Shown one piece after another: positions 34,994-43,500 of a DNA stretch of 64,000 bases (the stretch's first letter is position 1; each line of letters starts with the position of its first letter). The translations under genes were made by a program, and so were the position numbers. The stretch spans positions 1 through 64,000 of the forward strand of contig NZ_JAGKJJ010000004.1 of the NCBI RefSeq assembly GCF_020329505.1, written 5' to 3'. Under the pieces are notes generated by a model. It was not told the origin of the DNA and ran no database searches. It saw only the letters and a program-made list of their open reading frames with translations. Source of the stretch: Bradyrhizobium semiaridum. Lineage in GTDB: Bacteria > Pseudomonadota > Alphaproteobacteria > Rhizobiales > Xanthobacteraceae.

Positions 34994-36097
34994 TCACCGC
35001 ACCGGCATGGGCGGCCGCACCACGGGGCCGCCGTCATCAGCGTCGACAACATTGGATTGCTGCTGCGATGGCAGCGGCATCGGCGCCGCTGTCGTCGGTG
35101 GCGGCAGTGCCGATGACGTGCGTGGCGGCAGGGTTGTGGCCGGTGCCGCGGACGGTGGCGGCGGCACGTAGGCCTGTGCCGGCCGACGGACCGGCGGCGG
35201 AACCGCAGTCGCATGCGGCACTGAGGCCGGCGATGGCGTCGCGGCGCGCGGCCGCGGCGGAGCAGGGCGCGGCTCGACAGCCCTGGTCTCGGTCGCCCTT
35301 GCAACGCGCTGCGCCAGTTGTTCCTGGCTGGCCTTGAGCTGATCGATGCTCGCCTTCAGTTGCTCGATCTGCTGTCCGACCGAGGCCAGATCGTGCGCCA
35401 TCGACTGCAGCAGTTGCGACTGCTCAGGTGAAACGACGGCCGCAACCGGCGCTGTGGGTGGCGCCGATGCGACCGCGGTCGAGGAAGTGACCGGTGCCGC
35501 TGCGGGCGCAGCCGGGGCTGCTGCCGCGACGTCCTGCGCTTGGGCAACCGCCGGCGTTGCCGCTTCCGCGGGCTGCTCGGCGGCAGCGGCTTGTGAAGCC
35601 GGCTGGCTTGCCTGGTCGGCGGCCGGCGCCTCCTTGCTCGGGATCAGCGACGACAGTTGCGATGTCAGCTGCGTCACCTGTGGCATCCACTCGGCGGCCA
35701 GCTGCTTGGTGCGGTCACCGTAATGCTGCCACGCCGCAGCGCCCATCGCGCTGAGGATCGCGAACAGGAACCAGAAAATGCGGATCGCCCATTTGTTGGT
35801 GGATGGCGGCACGCGGTCGAGCTTGATGTCGTCGAGCCTGACGTCATGGGGCGCGCTGGCGCGATACATCGGGGCGACCGACGGGGCCGGTGGCGGCGGC
35901 GCAATTGCTGCCGGCGCTGAGACCGGCGGCGGCGGCGCAGCGGTCTGGCTCGGGCCGAAATAGGGTTCTCGGTGCTCCGCAGTGCCGGCGGGCGCGAGCG
36001 TTGGCGCTGCCTGTTCAGGGCGCGCTGGGGCGAAGCTGGGCTCTATCGCGAAAATATCGTGCGGATCTGCGTCTTTCATCGAAACTGTAGCTTGCAT
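34994..36097 (-). CDS. Membrane-anchored coiled-coil protein, 367 aa
   Basis: No family recognised. A proline/alanine-rich N-terminal region (residues 1-110) is followed by one transmembrane helix (RIFWFLFAILSAMGAAAW, about 128-147), an alanine-rich linker, a coiled-coil (SMAHDLASVGQQIEQLKASI then DQLKASQEQLAQRVA, about 240-275) and a proline-rich C-terminal tail that is probably periplasmic. This layout resembles the gene at 50554-51093. Envelope-spanning scaffolding is plausible. Start at 36097 is uncertain; ATG at 36079 is possible. Confidence 0.65.
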   Translation of the reverse strand: MQATVSMKDADPHDIFAIEPSFAPARPEQAAPTLAPAGTAEHREPYFGPSQTAAPPPPVSAPAAIAPPPPAPSVAPMYRASAPHDVRLDDIKLDRVPPSTNKWAIRIFWFLFAILSAMGAAAWQHYGDRTKQLAAEWMPQVTQLTSQLSSLIPSKEAPAADQASQPASQAAAAEQPAEAATPAVAQAQDVAAAAPAAPAAAPVTSSTAVASAPPTAPVAAVVSPEQSQLLQSMAHDLASVGQQIEQLKASIDQLKASQEQLAQRVARATETRAVEPRPAPPRPRAATPSPASVPHATAVPPPVRRPAQAYVPPPPSAAPATTLPPRTSSALPPPTTAAPMPLPSQQQSNVVDADDGGPVVRPPMPVR

Positions 36098-36648
36098 GAG
36101 CGGTCCCCGTTTTCAGGTCCAGCGTCAAACCGCAAATGGCGGCCGGCGAATTCTCGTACCTGTCGACTCCTGGCCTTGTCCCACGACTCCAGTCCGGTTT
36201 GACCAAAGCAAGGCGAGAGGGTGGAGAGGTTGGGGTGTTTCGGGAACAAACCTCCGGGAGCATGCCCGGTCATCGTGAGAGGATGTGAAGCTTTGTCCTC
36301 ACCCACCGCTGTCATCGCCCGGCTGTGCGCAATTGCGCACATGGACCGGGCGCTGCGGCCCATCTGCTCAACGACTGTCTCTGGAATACTGGATCGCCCG
36401 GGCTGAACATCAAGCCGGGCGATGACACCGAGCAGGTTGAGCAAACCAATCCCTGAGGGGCGTCGGGAACTCGGACGGCACCGATCCGCGACACGCCGGT
36501 TGTGGCCAAATCAGCACACCGCGCGGAAATTCGCGCGCGCAGGTTGCATCTTGCTGAAACGCGCCACCGTTCCGCCCCGATTGGATTCGGCTGATAGGCG
36601 GTGTTGGATTTTCGGCTTTGGCTGGGGGCTGCGGCTTGGGGATGCAAC
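36098..36648. other. Non-coding region holding inverted-repeat element
   Basis: About 550 bp without a supported gene between the divergent coiled-coil gene and rlpA. It holds the inverted-repeat element annotated at 36309-36428. The remainder shows no promoter with good -35/-10 spacing and no further convincing open frame. Confidence 0.6.
36309..36428. repeat. 120-bp inverted-repeat element, copy 1
   Basis: The ends ctgtcatcgcccggc (36309-36323) and gccgggcgatgacac (36414-36428) pair over 14 of 15 positions. Inside is an 18-bp perfect palindrome tgtgcgcaattgcgcaca (36324-36341), followed by the conserved block ctgtctctggaatactgg. The upstream flank gagaggatgtgaagctttgt is also shared with copy 2 at 44741-44865. 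The arms differ between copies but remain paired. Confidence 0.75.
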
Positions 36649-37227
36649 ATGTCATGCGACGGGGCTGTACCTTCGAACGTCGGCATCAGGTGCGGCGCAG
36701 TTGTCGTTGCGTACCCGGTCTCTTCCGATCGGACGCGAACGACGCTTCGCCTGTTGGCGCTGTTCATCGGCGCCGGGTCGCTTGCGGCCTGCGCGCAATC
36801 CTCAGGCCTTAGCGAGCGCTCGCAGGCGCTGGCGAGCCGGACCGCCTCGATCGAGCCGGCACGCGCCGCCCCGGCGCGCGCACGTGTCGCGGTCGCGCAG
36901 AGGCACACGCCCTATGCGTCGCGTAAGACGGCCGGCGAGACCAAGGTCGCCTCGCACGGGGTCGCAAGCTTCTACAGCGAAGCGCAGCCGACCGCGAGCG
37001 GCGAGAAGTTCGATGGGCGCGAGCTGACCGCCGCGCATCCGACGTTACCGTTCGGCACCAAGCTGCGCGTCACCGACGTCAAGAGCGGCCGCTCGGTGAC
37101 GGTGCGCGTCAACGACCGCGGACCCTACGTGCCCGGACGTATCGTCGACGTCTCGTATTCGGCGGCGCATGAGCTCGGCATGATCGGCAAGGGCATCGCC
37201 AATGTCAGGCTGGATGTCGTGCAGTGA
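36649..37227 (+). CDS. rlpA: RlpA-like lytic transglycosylase lipoprotein
   Basis: A septal-ring-type protein, about 192 aa. The probable lipoprotein signal is LRLLALFIGAGSLAACAQSS (lipobox LAAC). After a low-complexity linker the DPBB domain begins GVASFYSEAQPTASGEKFDG and contains the conserved HPTLPFGTKLRVTD and VRVNDRGPYVPGRIVDVSYS, with the catalytic Asp equivalent in NDRGP. RlpA cleaves naked glycan at division sites. The start is uncertain: the signal is preceded by an atypical 50-residue extension, and ATG at 36649 or another codon closer to the signal could be used. No SPOR domain is present. Confidence 0.75.
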   Translation: MSCDGAVPSNVGIRCGAVVVAYPVSSDRTRTTLRLLALFIGAGSLAACAQSSGLSERSQALASRTASIEPARAAPARARVAVAQRHTPYASRKTAGETKVASHGVASFYSEAQPTASGEKFDGRELTAAHPTLPFGTKLRVTDVKSGRSVTVRVNDRGPYVPGRIVDVSYSAAHELGMIGKGIANVRLDVVQ

Positions 37228-37309
37228 AGTGCATCGCGCGGGACGGGCGGCGGGATTTTTGCCGGCTTGATCGGGAAAAAGTCCCGGGCCATTCAGCGCT
37301 TTAATCCTG

Positions 37310-37337
37310 TTGTCGGCGCAGCCGGTCCACCTAGAAT
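37310..37337 (+). promoter_or_regulatory. Candidate sigma-70 promoter of an intergenic sRNA
   Basis: TTGTCG at 37310-37315 and TAGAAT at 37332-37337 are separated by 16 bp. The predicted start near 37344 is about 50 bp ahead of a strong terminator and not followed by any open frame before it. Confidence 0.55.
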
Positions 37338-37343
37338 CATCGC

Positions 37344-37427
37344 TGCTACTTCCCCGCGCTCACCGCGCGTGGATTTCAACCCAATGAACCTTCCCCGCCT
37401 TCGTCGCGCCGAAGGCGGGGTTTTTCT
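37344..37427 (+). ncRNA. Candidate small RNA, about 80 nt
   Basis: The interval between a good promoter-like pair and a strong hairpin with T-rich tail would give an 80-nt transcript. It has a GC-rich middle (cgcgctcaccgcgcg, which can itself form a stem) and no plausible protein frame. It lies downstream of rlpA, same strand; it could instead be only the rlpA 3' end. No RNA family is recognised. Confidence 0.45.
37393..37425 (+). terminator. Rho-independent terminator
   Basis: Stem ccccgccttcg/cgaaggcgggg, 11 bp perfect, 6-nt loop, followed by tttttctttttgg. Ends either the rlpA mRNA or the candidate sRNA. Confidence 0.92.
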
Positions 37428-37590
37428 TTTTGGGCTTCCGGCGGTAAATCCGCGGCGCCCCGAATCTCGCGCGGCTCACGTAGAACGCTTCACCAAATTG
37501 TCACGCTCCGGGCGAATTGCGGCCTAACGGCGCTGCCAACAGACGGCGCACGACAGGAGTCGACAAGAGGAAGCAGCGTTGGGCTACAGG

Positions 37591-37776
37591 ATGATCGCAG
37601 AACGCGACAACGAGACGGTCAGAATCGAACGAGAGAGCACCTGGCTCATCGTCGCCAAGGCAAGGGTGTGGGCCAGCGAGGGATGGCAGGTCGTCATCAC
37701 CGACAATGACGGCAAGTCCTATGCGCCGGAAGACTTTGACGGACTGCTGGCGACGCCGGGGCGTGTCGCCGCGTAG
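37591..37776 (+). CDS. Conserved small soluble protein, 61 aa
   Basis: A 61-residue protein beginning MIAERDNETVRIERESTWLI, then VAKARVWASEGWQVVITDND, then GKSYAPEDFDGLL. The mixed alpha/beta pattern suggests a single small domain. No signal or membrane segment. ATG at 37591 is preferred to TTG at 37579. Many similar proteins occur in Bradyrhizobium-type genomes with no known role. It is convergent with the methyltransferase gene. Confidence 0.65.
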   Translation: MIAERDNETVRIERESTWLIVAKARVWASEGWQVVITDNDGKSYAPEDFDGLLATPGRVAA

Positions 37777-37778
37777 CG

Positions 37779-38507
37779 CTAGCGTTGCGCCGAGATCAGC
37801 AGCATCATCGGGCGTTCGAGCTCGTCGGCCAGCGCCGGCATCGCGGCGATCTGCGCCGCGGTCGGCGAAAATTCCTCGACATGGCGGAGTGCAAAACCGG
37901 CGCCGATCAGCGCGTTCAGCGTCGTGCCGACGGTGCGGTGATATTTGAGGACGCCCTGGACGTACCAGTCGGTCCGCCGCTCGCCTTCGATGAAGTAGCG
38001 GTTGACCGGCCAGGTCTTGCGGCCGTCTTTGTCCTGTAACCAGTCGGGATGTGCGGCCGCCATGTAGACCGGATGCTCGATGGTGAAGACCAGATGGGCG
38101 TCCGGGACCAGCGCGCGATGCAGCATGCGCACGAGGCGATCGAAATCCCTGATGTAATGGAAAGCGAGGGCGCTGTAGGCCAGCTCGAATGCGGCCTCCG
38201 GCAATTGCAGCGTTTCGAGATCGGCGATCTCGTAGCGGATCGCCGGATCCTGCGTCATCTCCTTCGCCCGTGCGATCATGTTCTGCGACAGATCGAGGCC
38301 GAGCACGGAGGCGGCGCCTTGCTCGCGCATCCAGCGCGAGGCCCAGCCGAAGCCGCAACCGAGGTCGACCACGCGCTTACCTGAGACGTCCGGCAGCATG
38401 CTGCGGATGGCCGGCCATTCAGGCGCGCCGACGAGGCCGCGGACCTGCCGCGGCAATTGGCTGTAGCCGGCAAAGAAGCCGGGATCGTCGTAGATGTTCT
38501 GTGCCAT
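37779..38507 (-). CDS. Class I SAM-dependent methyltransferase
   Basis: A 242-aa methyltransferase. Motif I is RVVDLGCGFGWASRWMREQG (about residues 45-64), motif II region LGLDLSQNMIARAKEM, motif IV IADLETLQLPEAAFELAYSA and post-motif HYIRDFDRLVRMLHRALVPD. The enzyme methylates an unknown small molecule. ATG at 38507 gives MAQNIYDDPGFF, normal in the group. It is divergent from a 61-aa protein gene. Confidence 0.88.
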   Translation of the reverse strand: MAQNIYDDPGFFAGYSQLPRQVRGLVGAPEWPAIRSMLPDVSGKRVVDLGCGFGWASRWMREQGAASVLGLDLSQNMIARAKEMTQDPAIRYEIADLETLQLPEAAFELAYSALAFHYIRDFDRLVRMLHRALVPDAHLVFTIEHPVYMAAAHPDWLQDKDGRKTWPVNRYFIEGERRTDWYVQGVLKYHRTVGTTLNALIGAGFALRHVEEFSPTAAQIAAMPALADELERPMMLLISAQR

Positions 38508-38682
38508 GTCACAGCGCCATGCGGGAGGTACGCGATTCTCTGTAGCTGCCGAAGTGGCCCGTGGGAACCGCTGATTGCGCTGCGGCTCTGGAACCAGACA
38601 TCGCGTTCCGCCGTTTTGCTGCACGACCGCAGGATCGTCGTCGACGCTGTCCTGCGGGCATTGCACAGTCGAGGAGAGCGCC

Positions 38683-38868
38683 ATGATTGCCGAGACGCAA
38701 ATCCACGTCATCGCGCGGCAGATGCTGCAAAAGCACGGCCTGCAGGCGATCGCCCAGGCCGCGCAGAACGCCGTGGCCTGCGAAAGCAAGGGCGAGGCGG
38801 AGGAAGCGCGCGACTGGCGCCATATCGAGGACGCCATCAAGATGATGCGCGGACCGCATCAAGGCTGA
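38683..38868 (+). CDS. Conserved small protein, 61 aa
   Basis: MIAETQIHVIARQMLQKHGL followed by AIAQAAQNAVACESKGEAEE. A helical soluble protein with one cysteine and no signal. The ATG has a strong site (gaggagagcgcc). Function not known. Confidence 0.65.
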   Translation: MIAETQIHVIARQMLQKHGLQAIAQAAQNAVACESKGEAEEARDWRHIEDAIKMMRGPHQG

Positions 38869-39016
38869 ACACCGGCAGACGGCGACGAGGCGCGATCCGG
38901 CGGACGCCTCCGCCGGATCGTTCGGCGTGAGATCCTTCTGAGGCTGCTTGCCATCCCTGGAAATTGCGGGAACTCTATGGCGTGAGCAGACAAGATTTGA
39001 TCAGGGGGAATTCGCC

Positions 39017-39538
39017 ATGGCCTTTTCATTATACGACGCGACCGTCGCCAATTATTTGCAGATCGTCGGCGCCGTCTCCGGATTCATGGACAAGAGCCTC
39101 GCGCATTTCACGGCGAACGGCGTCGATCCCGCCGGGATCGTCGAGACGCGGCTGTTTCCGGACATGCTGCCGTTCCGCTTCCAGGTGGTCTCGCTCGCAC
39201 ATCATTCGCGGGGCGCGATCGAGGCGGCGCAGAGCGGCGTGTTCGTGCCGCCATCGGCCAGGCCCGATCTTGACTATGCCGGACTACAGGCGCTGGTGAA
39301 GGATACGCAGAGCGAGCTTGCGGGCCTGACGCCGGAGACCGTCAATGCGCTGATCGGCCGCGACGTCACCTTCAAGGTCGGCGACCGGTCGCTGCCGTTC
39401 ACCGCCGAGGGCTTCTTGATGTCGTTCTCGCTGCCGAACTTCTTCTTCCACGCCACCACGGCCTACGACATCCTCCGCCATAAGGGCGCGCCGCTCGGCA
39501 AGCGCGACTTCATCGGCCGCCTGAACCTGAAGAAGTGA
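39017..39538 (+). CDS. DUF1993 family protein
   Basis: A 173-aa all-helical protein of the DinB/DUF1993 type: MAFSLYDATVANYLQIVGAV, GVDPAGIVETRLFPDMLPFR, FQVVSLAHHSRGAIEAAQSG, and the C-terminal FSLPNFFFHATTAYDILRHK with the late His typical of metal-binding DinB relatives. The ATG at 39017 is preceded by cagggggaattcgcc. The biochemical function is not known; a thiol-dependent metalloprotein is possible. Monocistronic. Confidence 0.85.
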   Translation: MAFSLYDATVANYLQIVGAVSGFMDKSLAHFTANGVDPAGIVETRLFPDMLPFRFQVVSLAHHSRGAIEAAQSGVFVPPSARPDLDYAGLQALVKDTQSELAGLTPETVNALIGRDVTFKVGDRSLPFTAEGFLMSFSLPNFFFHATTAYDILRHKGAPLGKRDFIGRLNLKK

Positions 39539-39758
39539 GGGCCGCGCATCGCCGTTGCGCGCTGGTTCGCGGCCGTCATCGTGTTCAATTTTAGATAGTA
39601 GTTTTTTGCATCGGTTGTGTCGCAGTCCGAACGATGTTATAGATTCCAAGTCGCGCTCTATCGTTGCTCAACTCCATTTCAGGTGATCGGCTCGCTGCTT
39701 CGATCGCGCATTTTTGCGCGCGCTCGAAAGTCGTCGGCCGGATTTGTTCGGGGGCATC

Positions 39759-41348
39759 ATGAAGACATGGCTGGCTGCAATCCTGCTGCCGTTCCTGATT
39801 GCGGCGGTGATCGTCGCCGAGCCGCTGCGGCCGGCGGCGCAGACCCAATATCAGCCGCAGGCGCAGTTCTGCGTCGACGGCATCAGCAACACGCTGTGCT
39901 CGAAGGTGCCGGCCTATATCGGACCGGATTCGCGGCTGGGTCAGACCGTCGGCTACAACGGGCTCTATGGCGAGCCGCCGCGCAGCGCCGCGGAGGATGT
40001 GCAGACACCGTTCGACAACATGGCCTGGCAGATGTTCGTCGCGCTGAGCTGGGCGGCCGACAGCACCGGCAAGCCGCCGGCACAGGGGCTGACCGCGCCC
40101 GGGCCGCGGGTCTGGCAGACCTATACCAAGGTCAGCGCGCTGTTCGGCAATTCCAAGGTGCGGGCCGGCTGCACCCAGGCGATCGCGCTGCCGAAATTCT
40201 ATATCGGCTCTGACGGCAACGGTAAGCCGGCGCCGAACAACGAGGAGTATCTGCAAGCGTCGACCAATCTCCCGCTGATCGACGTCAACGGCAACTGGAC
40301 GCTGTTCGAGCGGCGGGTCAATCCGATCGAGGCGTCGTATCTGCGCGCGCCGCAGGGATTGTCGTCGCAGACGCTGACCACGCGCAACGGCCAGCTCAAT
40401 TTCATCAAGAACAATCCGAAGGGCGCCGAATTCACCTCGTCGGCCTCGGTACCCGACGGCAAGAACGGCTCGATCGAGATCAAGGCGGCCTGGCGCATCC
40501 TCGATCCGACTAAGGACGATGCATCGAAATTCTATACCCAGAACATCCTGCTCGCCGTCGCCGGTGATCTCGTCAGCAACGGCCAGCCGTTCTGCCGCAG
40601 CGAGAAGGTTGGGCTGGTCGGGATGCACATCCTGCAGCGCAACCCATTCGTCGAGAAGAACAAGGCGCTGCTGCCGCAATGGATCTGGGCGACCTTCGAG
40701 CACGTCGACAACGCGCCGCCGGCGCAGGCGCCGTGCAACGTGTCGAGCGGCTGCGGCGATCCGGGCACGCCGACCTACTGGATCAACCAGCCGAGTTGCG
40801 GACCGGCCGCGGCGGCGTCCGGCGCGCATTACTCGTTCTACGGCCCGCCGCAGTCCGGCCAGGGCACCAATATCGCCCCGCAGGGACCGGCCGGTGCCAG
40901 AACCCAGTTCCCGTGGAATCCGCGGCCGCCCTATGCCCAGGGCGGGACGACTCCGGCGACCGCGATGCCGCAGGCGGTGCGCTGCTGGCAGATCTATCCG
41001 ACGACGAGCGCGCTCAACACGCAGTGGCGCAATGCGCTCAGCTCGGTGAAGAGCGTGTTCCAGAACTATATGCTGATCGGTACGCAGTGGGGCGGCCAGC
41101 TCGAACCGCCGACGCCGCCGAACCCGGTGCCGGCCAACGCGGTGCCCGGCATGCTCTCGAACATGACGCTCGAGACCTACATCCAGAACTACAACGGCAG
41201 CAATTCGAGCCTGCCGGGGCCTGGCTCGTGCGTCAGCTGCCACAACTTCGCGACGCTGGTCGACAACAAGACGTCGGCCAATTTCAGCTTCCTGCCGGGC
41301 CTCGTCGACCCCATCGCCGCGCGCAGCAAGATCAAGACCGCGCGGTGA
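39759..41348 (+). CDS. Large secreted protein with one CxxCH motif, 529 aa
   Basis: Signal peptide residues 1-20. The large region up to residue about 480 is low in recognisable motifs and rich in Gly/Pro/Asn (AAASGAHYSFYGPPQSGQGT). A single heme-binding CVSCHNFATL lies near the C-terminus, giving a possible monoheme cytochrome end. Several cysteines earlier (QPSCGPA, PCNVSSGCGD) may be disulfides. No domain family is recognised. ATG at 39759 begins the signal peptide. An isolated gene, so its partner is unknown. Confidence 0.7.
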   Translation: MKTWLAAILLPFLIAAVIVAEPLRPAAQTQYQPQAQFCVDGISNTLCSKVPAYIGPDSRLGQTVGYNGLYGEPPRSAAEDVQTPFDNMAWQMFVALSWAADSTGKPPAQGLTAPGPRVWQTYTKVSALFGNSKVRAGCTQAIALPKFYIGSDGNGKPAPNNEEYLQASTNLPLIDVNGNWTLFERRVNPIEASYLRAPQGLSSQTLTTRNGQLNFIKNNPKGAEFTSSASVPDGKNGSIEIKAAWRILDPTKDDASKFYTQNILLAVAGDLVSNGQPFCRSEKVGLVGMHILQRNPFVEKNKALLPQWIWATFEHVDNAPPAQAPCNVSSGCGDPGTPTYWINQPSCGPAAAASGAHYSFYGPPQSGQGTNIAPQGPAGARTQFPWNPRPPYAQGGTTPATAMPQAVRCWQIYPTTSALNTQWRNALSSVKSVFQNYMLIGTQWGGQLEPPTPPNPVPANAVPGMLSNMTLETYIQNYNGSNSSLPGPGSCVSCHNFATLVDNKTSANFSFLPGLVDPIAARSKIKTAR

Positions 41349-41368
41349 GCGGCATCAGGCGATGAGCG

Positions 41369-41605
41369 CTAACCCGCCTTGCGCCACTGCGGCACCGGAT
41401 CGAGCGGCGTGCGGTAGAGCTCGCGGCGATCGATGTCGGTGACGCGAACGGCGCAGCCGCGCGCCTTCAGCTCCGGTTTGACCTGCGCCAGCTCGCTGGC
41501 GAGCTGATCGGCGCGATCGGAGGCGACGCTGATGTTTTCGAGGATGATGGTGCCCTGGTTGCGGAACTCGTCTCCGACCACGAGATCGAATGTGTAGTAT
41601 GGCAT
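41369..41605 (-). CDS. DUF6894-like small protein, 78 aa
   Basis: Starts MPYYTFDLVVGDEFRNQGTI, then LENISVASDRADQLASELAQ, matching the pattern of DUF6894 proteins (aromatic first strand, Asp, then an A-x-x-A helix). ATG at 41605 preferred over 41644. It is 21 bp from the stop of the convergent CxxCH gene. Function unknown. Confidence 0.6.
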   Translation of the reverse strand: MPYYTFDLVVGDEFRNQGTIILENISVASDRADQLASELAQVKPELKARGCAVRVTDIDRRELYRTPLDPVPQWRKAG

Positions 41606-41949
41606 TCCGAAGCTCCCGTTTCGGTTTGCATCACAGGGTAACACTGAGTCGCGTGTTCCCTAAGATGCGTGACGCACAATCGTCGGGCGATCGGCGCGGA
41701 AACGATGTGCAGCACGTCACACGCAATGAGCAGATGTGCAGGCGCGATGCGCGGCACGACGACGATGCTTTGTGAGCCAGCTCACCGCCGCGACGTTAAG
41801 ATTTGATTAAAAATCTCGGTGCACGCTTGAACTCACGTGGAATTGCGGCGGAACCGGACTCCGGGAGCCGGCAGCCGCAGGAGAAGGCCGGTGGCGTCAT
41901 GCCCGCCGGCCTTTTCTCGTGAAATGGCTGTGGCGCCGCGATTACGACT
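41606..41949. other. Non-coding region with one hairpin
   Basis: About 340 bp between the two DUF6894-like loci without a supported gene. It contains one terminator-like hairpin (annotated at 41884-41913) and the palindromic gcgcgatgcgcg-like region near 41745. No convincing promoter. Confidence 0.5.
41884..41913. terminator. Terminator-like hairpin
   Basis: aaggccgg/ccggcctt 8-bp stem with a 14-nt loop that can add two more pairs, flanked by gaga/tctc, followed by ttctcgtg. It could end the downstream minus-strand small genes. Confidence 0.6.
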
Positions 41950-42114
41950 TTAGTCGCGCAGCGCGGCCTGGTGCCTGGCGTGCCATTTCGGTCCGGGCCC
42001 GCGCATGTAATGCAGTTCCGGGCGATAGGGATGGCAAGCACCGACGATCAGCGCCTGGCAGCGCGCGAGGAGCAGGACGAGGCTGCGGCGCAGCGAGTGC
42101 GGAACGAGTTCCAT
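41950..42114 (-). CDS. Small protein, 54 aa
   Basis: This frame starts ATG nine bases after the stop of the 76-aa DUF6894-like gene and encodes MELVPHSLRRSLVLLLARCQ with tail YMRGPGPKWHARHQAALRD. No signal peptide or transmembrane helix, basic, one or two cysteines. The short spacing to the preceding gene argues for co-translation. Confidence 0.5.
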   Translation of the reverse strand: MELVPHSLRRSLVLLLARCQALIVGACHPYRPELHYMRGPGPKWHARHQAALRD

Positions 42115-42123
42115 GGCACGCCC

Positions 42124-42354
42124 TCAGTGCAGCTCGCCGAGCACGGCGGCGAACGGCAGTTCGAACAGCTCGTCGCCGAGATCGTCGGTGACGTGCAGCA
42201 CCCAGTTGCGCCAGTCCTCGGCGCTCGGCGTCATCACATAGCTGCGCACCAGGCGCTCGGCATGCACGCGCGCTTCCGCAAGATCCATCGCGGCGCCGTT
42301 GCGATCGAGGAGCACGTGCTGTTCGTCGGAGCAGTGGAAATAGACGGCGGACAT
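42124..42354 (-). CDS. DUF6894-like small protein, 76 aa
   Basis: MSAVYFHCSDEQHVLLDRNG and AAMDLAEARVHAERLVRSYV have the strand-Asp-Gly-helix pattern of DUF6894 proteins; the tail (LGDELFELPFAAVLGELH) is acidic. It is followed closely by the 54-aa frame. Unknown function. Confidence 0.65.
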   Translation of the reverse strand: MSAVYFHCSDEQHVLLDRNGAAMDLAEARVHAERLVRSYVMTPSAEDWRNWVLHVTDDLGDELFELPFAAVLGELH

Positions 42355-42505
42355 CTGCTGATTCCAGTTCTGATTCCATGGCGAGTCGACTCGTCGCGTG
42401 CTGGGATAGCAGTGTGCAGGCTTGCGGAGAATCCGGGTGATCCCCCATCGGAAAACTACGGAGAATGCCGACGATTTGAATCACCTCGCCGTGATGGCCG
42501 CGTGA

Positions 42506-42850
42506 TCAGAAGATCGGCTCGCCGATTGCAACCCCGCTGCGCGGACCAAGCAGGATGACGTTGCCTGTCGCGTCCCTGGCACCGAGAATCAGCAGTTCCG
42601 AGGTGAAACCGGCGATGTTCTTCGCACCGAGATTGCAGACGCAGACCACCAGCGAGCCGAGCAGCGCCGTGGCTTCGTAATTGGTGATCTGCGCGCTCGA
42701 CCACATGATCCTGTCAGCGCCGACGTCGACCCCGACCTTATAGGACGGGTTGCGGGCGCGCGGGAAGGGTTGCACCTCGACCACCTTGCCGATGCGGATA
42801 TCGAGGCGGGCGAAGTCGTCGTAGCTGGCTTGCGGCTTCAGGTCAGGCAT
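42506..42850 (-). CDS. csaA: CsaA-type tRNA-binding protein
   Basis: A 114-aa OB-fold tRNA-binding protein of the CsaA group. Conserved: FARLDIRIGKVVEVQPFPRA (residues 13-32), SYKVGVDVG, WSSAQITNYEATALLGSLVV, and CVCNLGAKNIAGFTSELLIL. The C-terminal GARDATGNVILLGP completes the fold. CsaA dimers bind tRNA and have chaperone-like activity. It is the last gene of the four-gene unit, 6 bp after lysE. Confidence 0.92.
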   Translation of the reverse strand: MPDLKPQASYDDFARLDIRIGKVVEVQPFPRARNPSYKVGVDVGADRIMWSSAQITNYEATALLGSLVVCVCNLGAKNIAGFTSELLILGARDATGNVILLGPRSGVAIGEPIF

Positions 42851-42856
42851 CTGTTC

Positions 42857-43483
42857 TCACCGTTCCTGAAAGGCGAGGCGGATGCCGAGTGCGATGTAGA
42901 TCGTGCCGACCACGCGGCCCTGCCAGCGCCCGATGCTCCGGTTGCGCCTGATCCATGGGCTGATCTGGCCCGCCGCCAGCGCCAGCAGCGAGGTGTAGGC
43001 CGCGCTCATGACGACGAAGATCAGCCCGAGCGTGGCGAATTGCGCGACGGCCGAGCCGTGGCCGGGGTGGACGAATTGCGGCAGGAAGGCGAGGAAGAAC
43101 AGCGCGGTCTTCGGGTTGAGCATCTCGGCGAGCACGGCCTGGCGGAACGCCCGGTGCGCATCGACCGGCTGCGCGGCGGGCAAATGCAGCTCCTCGTTCC
43201 TCTCGAACAGGGCGCGGATGCCGAGCACGATCAGATAGATCACGCCGGCATATTTCACGATCGAGAAGGCGAGCGCCGATGTCATCAGCACCGCCGACAG
43301 GCCGAAGGTCGCCATCGCGGTGTGGACGAGGTCGCCGAGCGCGATGCCGAAGCCGGTGGCGACGCCGACGCGGGGCCCGCCGGTCACCGATCGCGCCAGC
43401 ACCAGCAGCACCGCCGGGCCGGGAATGAGGAACAGGCCGAGCACGACGGCGGCGTAGGTGAGAAGAGTGGTGGGGTCGATCAT
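42857..43483 (-). CDS. LysE/RhtB family amino-acid exporter
   Basis: A 208-aa inner-membrane protein with about six helices. The N-terminal LLTYAAVVLGLFLIPGPAVL holds the conserved GPAxL motif, followed by VTGGPRVGVATGFGIALGDL and helices KTALFFLAFLPQFV and FVVMSAAYTSLLALAAGQIS. The family exports amino acids or homoserine lactones. The ATG is 17 bp after pdxY, linking it to vitamin B6 and amino acid chemistry. The exact substrate is unknown. Confidence 0.9.
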   Translation of the reverse strand: MIDPTTLLTYAAVVLGLFLIPGPAVLLVLARSVTGGPRVGVATGFGIALGDLVHTAMATFGLSAVLMTSALAFSIVKYAGVIYLIVLGIRALFERNEELHLPAAQPVDAHRAFRQAVLAEMLNPKTALFFLAFLPQFVHPGHGSAVAQFATLGLIFVVMSAAYTSLLALAAGQISPWIRRNRSIGRWQGRVVGTIYIALGIRLAFQER

Positions 43484-43500
43484 GGGGAATGTCCGGGATG

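Noticed and set aside
34313..37227. Type VI or type III secretion island suggested by the GrlR-like and envelope genes
   Set aside because: No secretion structural gene (sctN, sctV, tssB and others) is visible anywhere in the window.
39591..41243. 550-codon open frame opposite the CxxCH protein
   Set aside because: Arginine-rich shadow; the sense frame has a signal peptide and start site.
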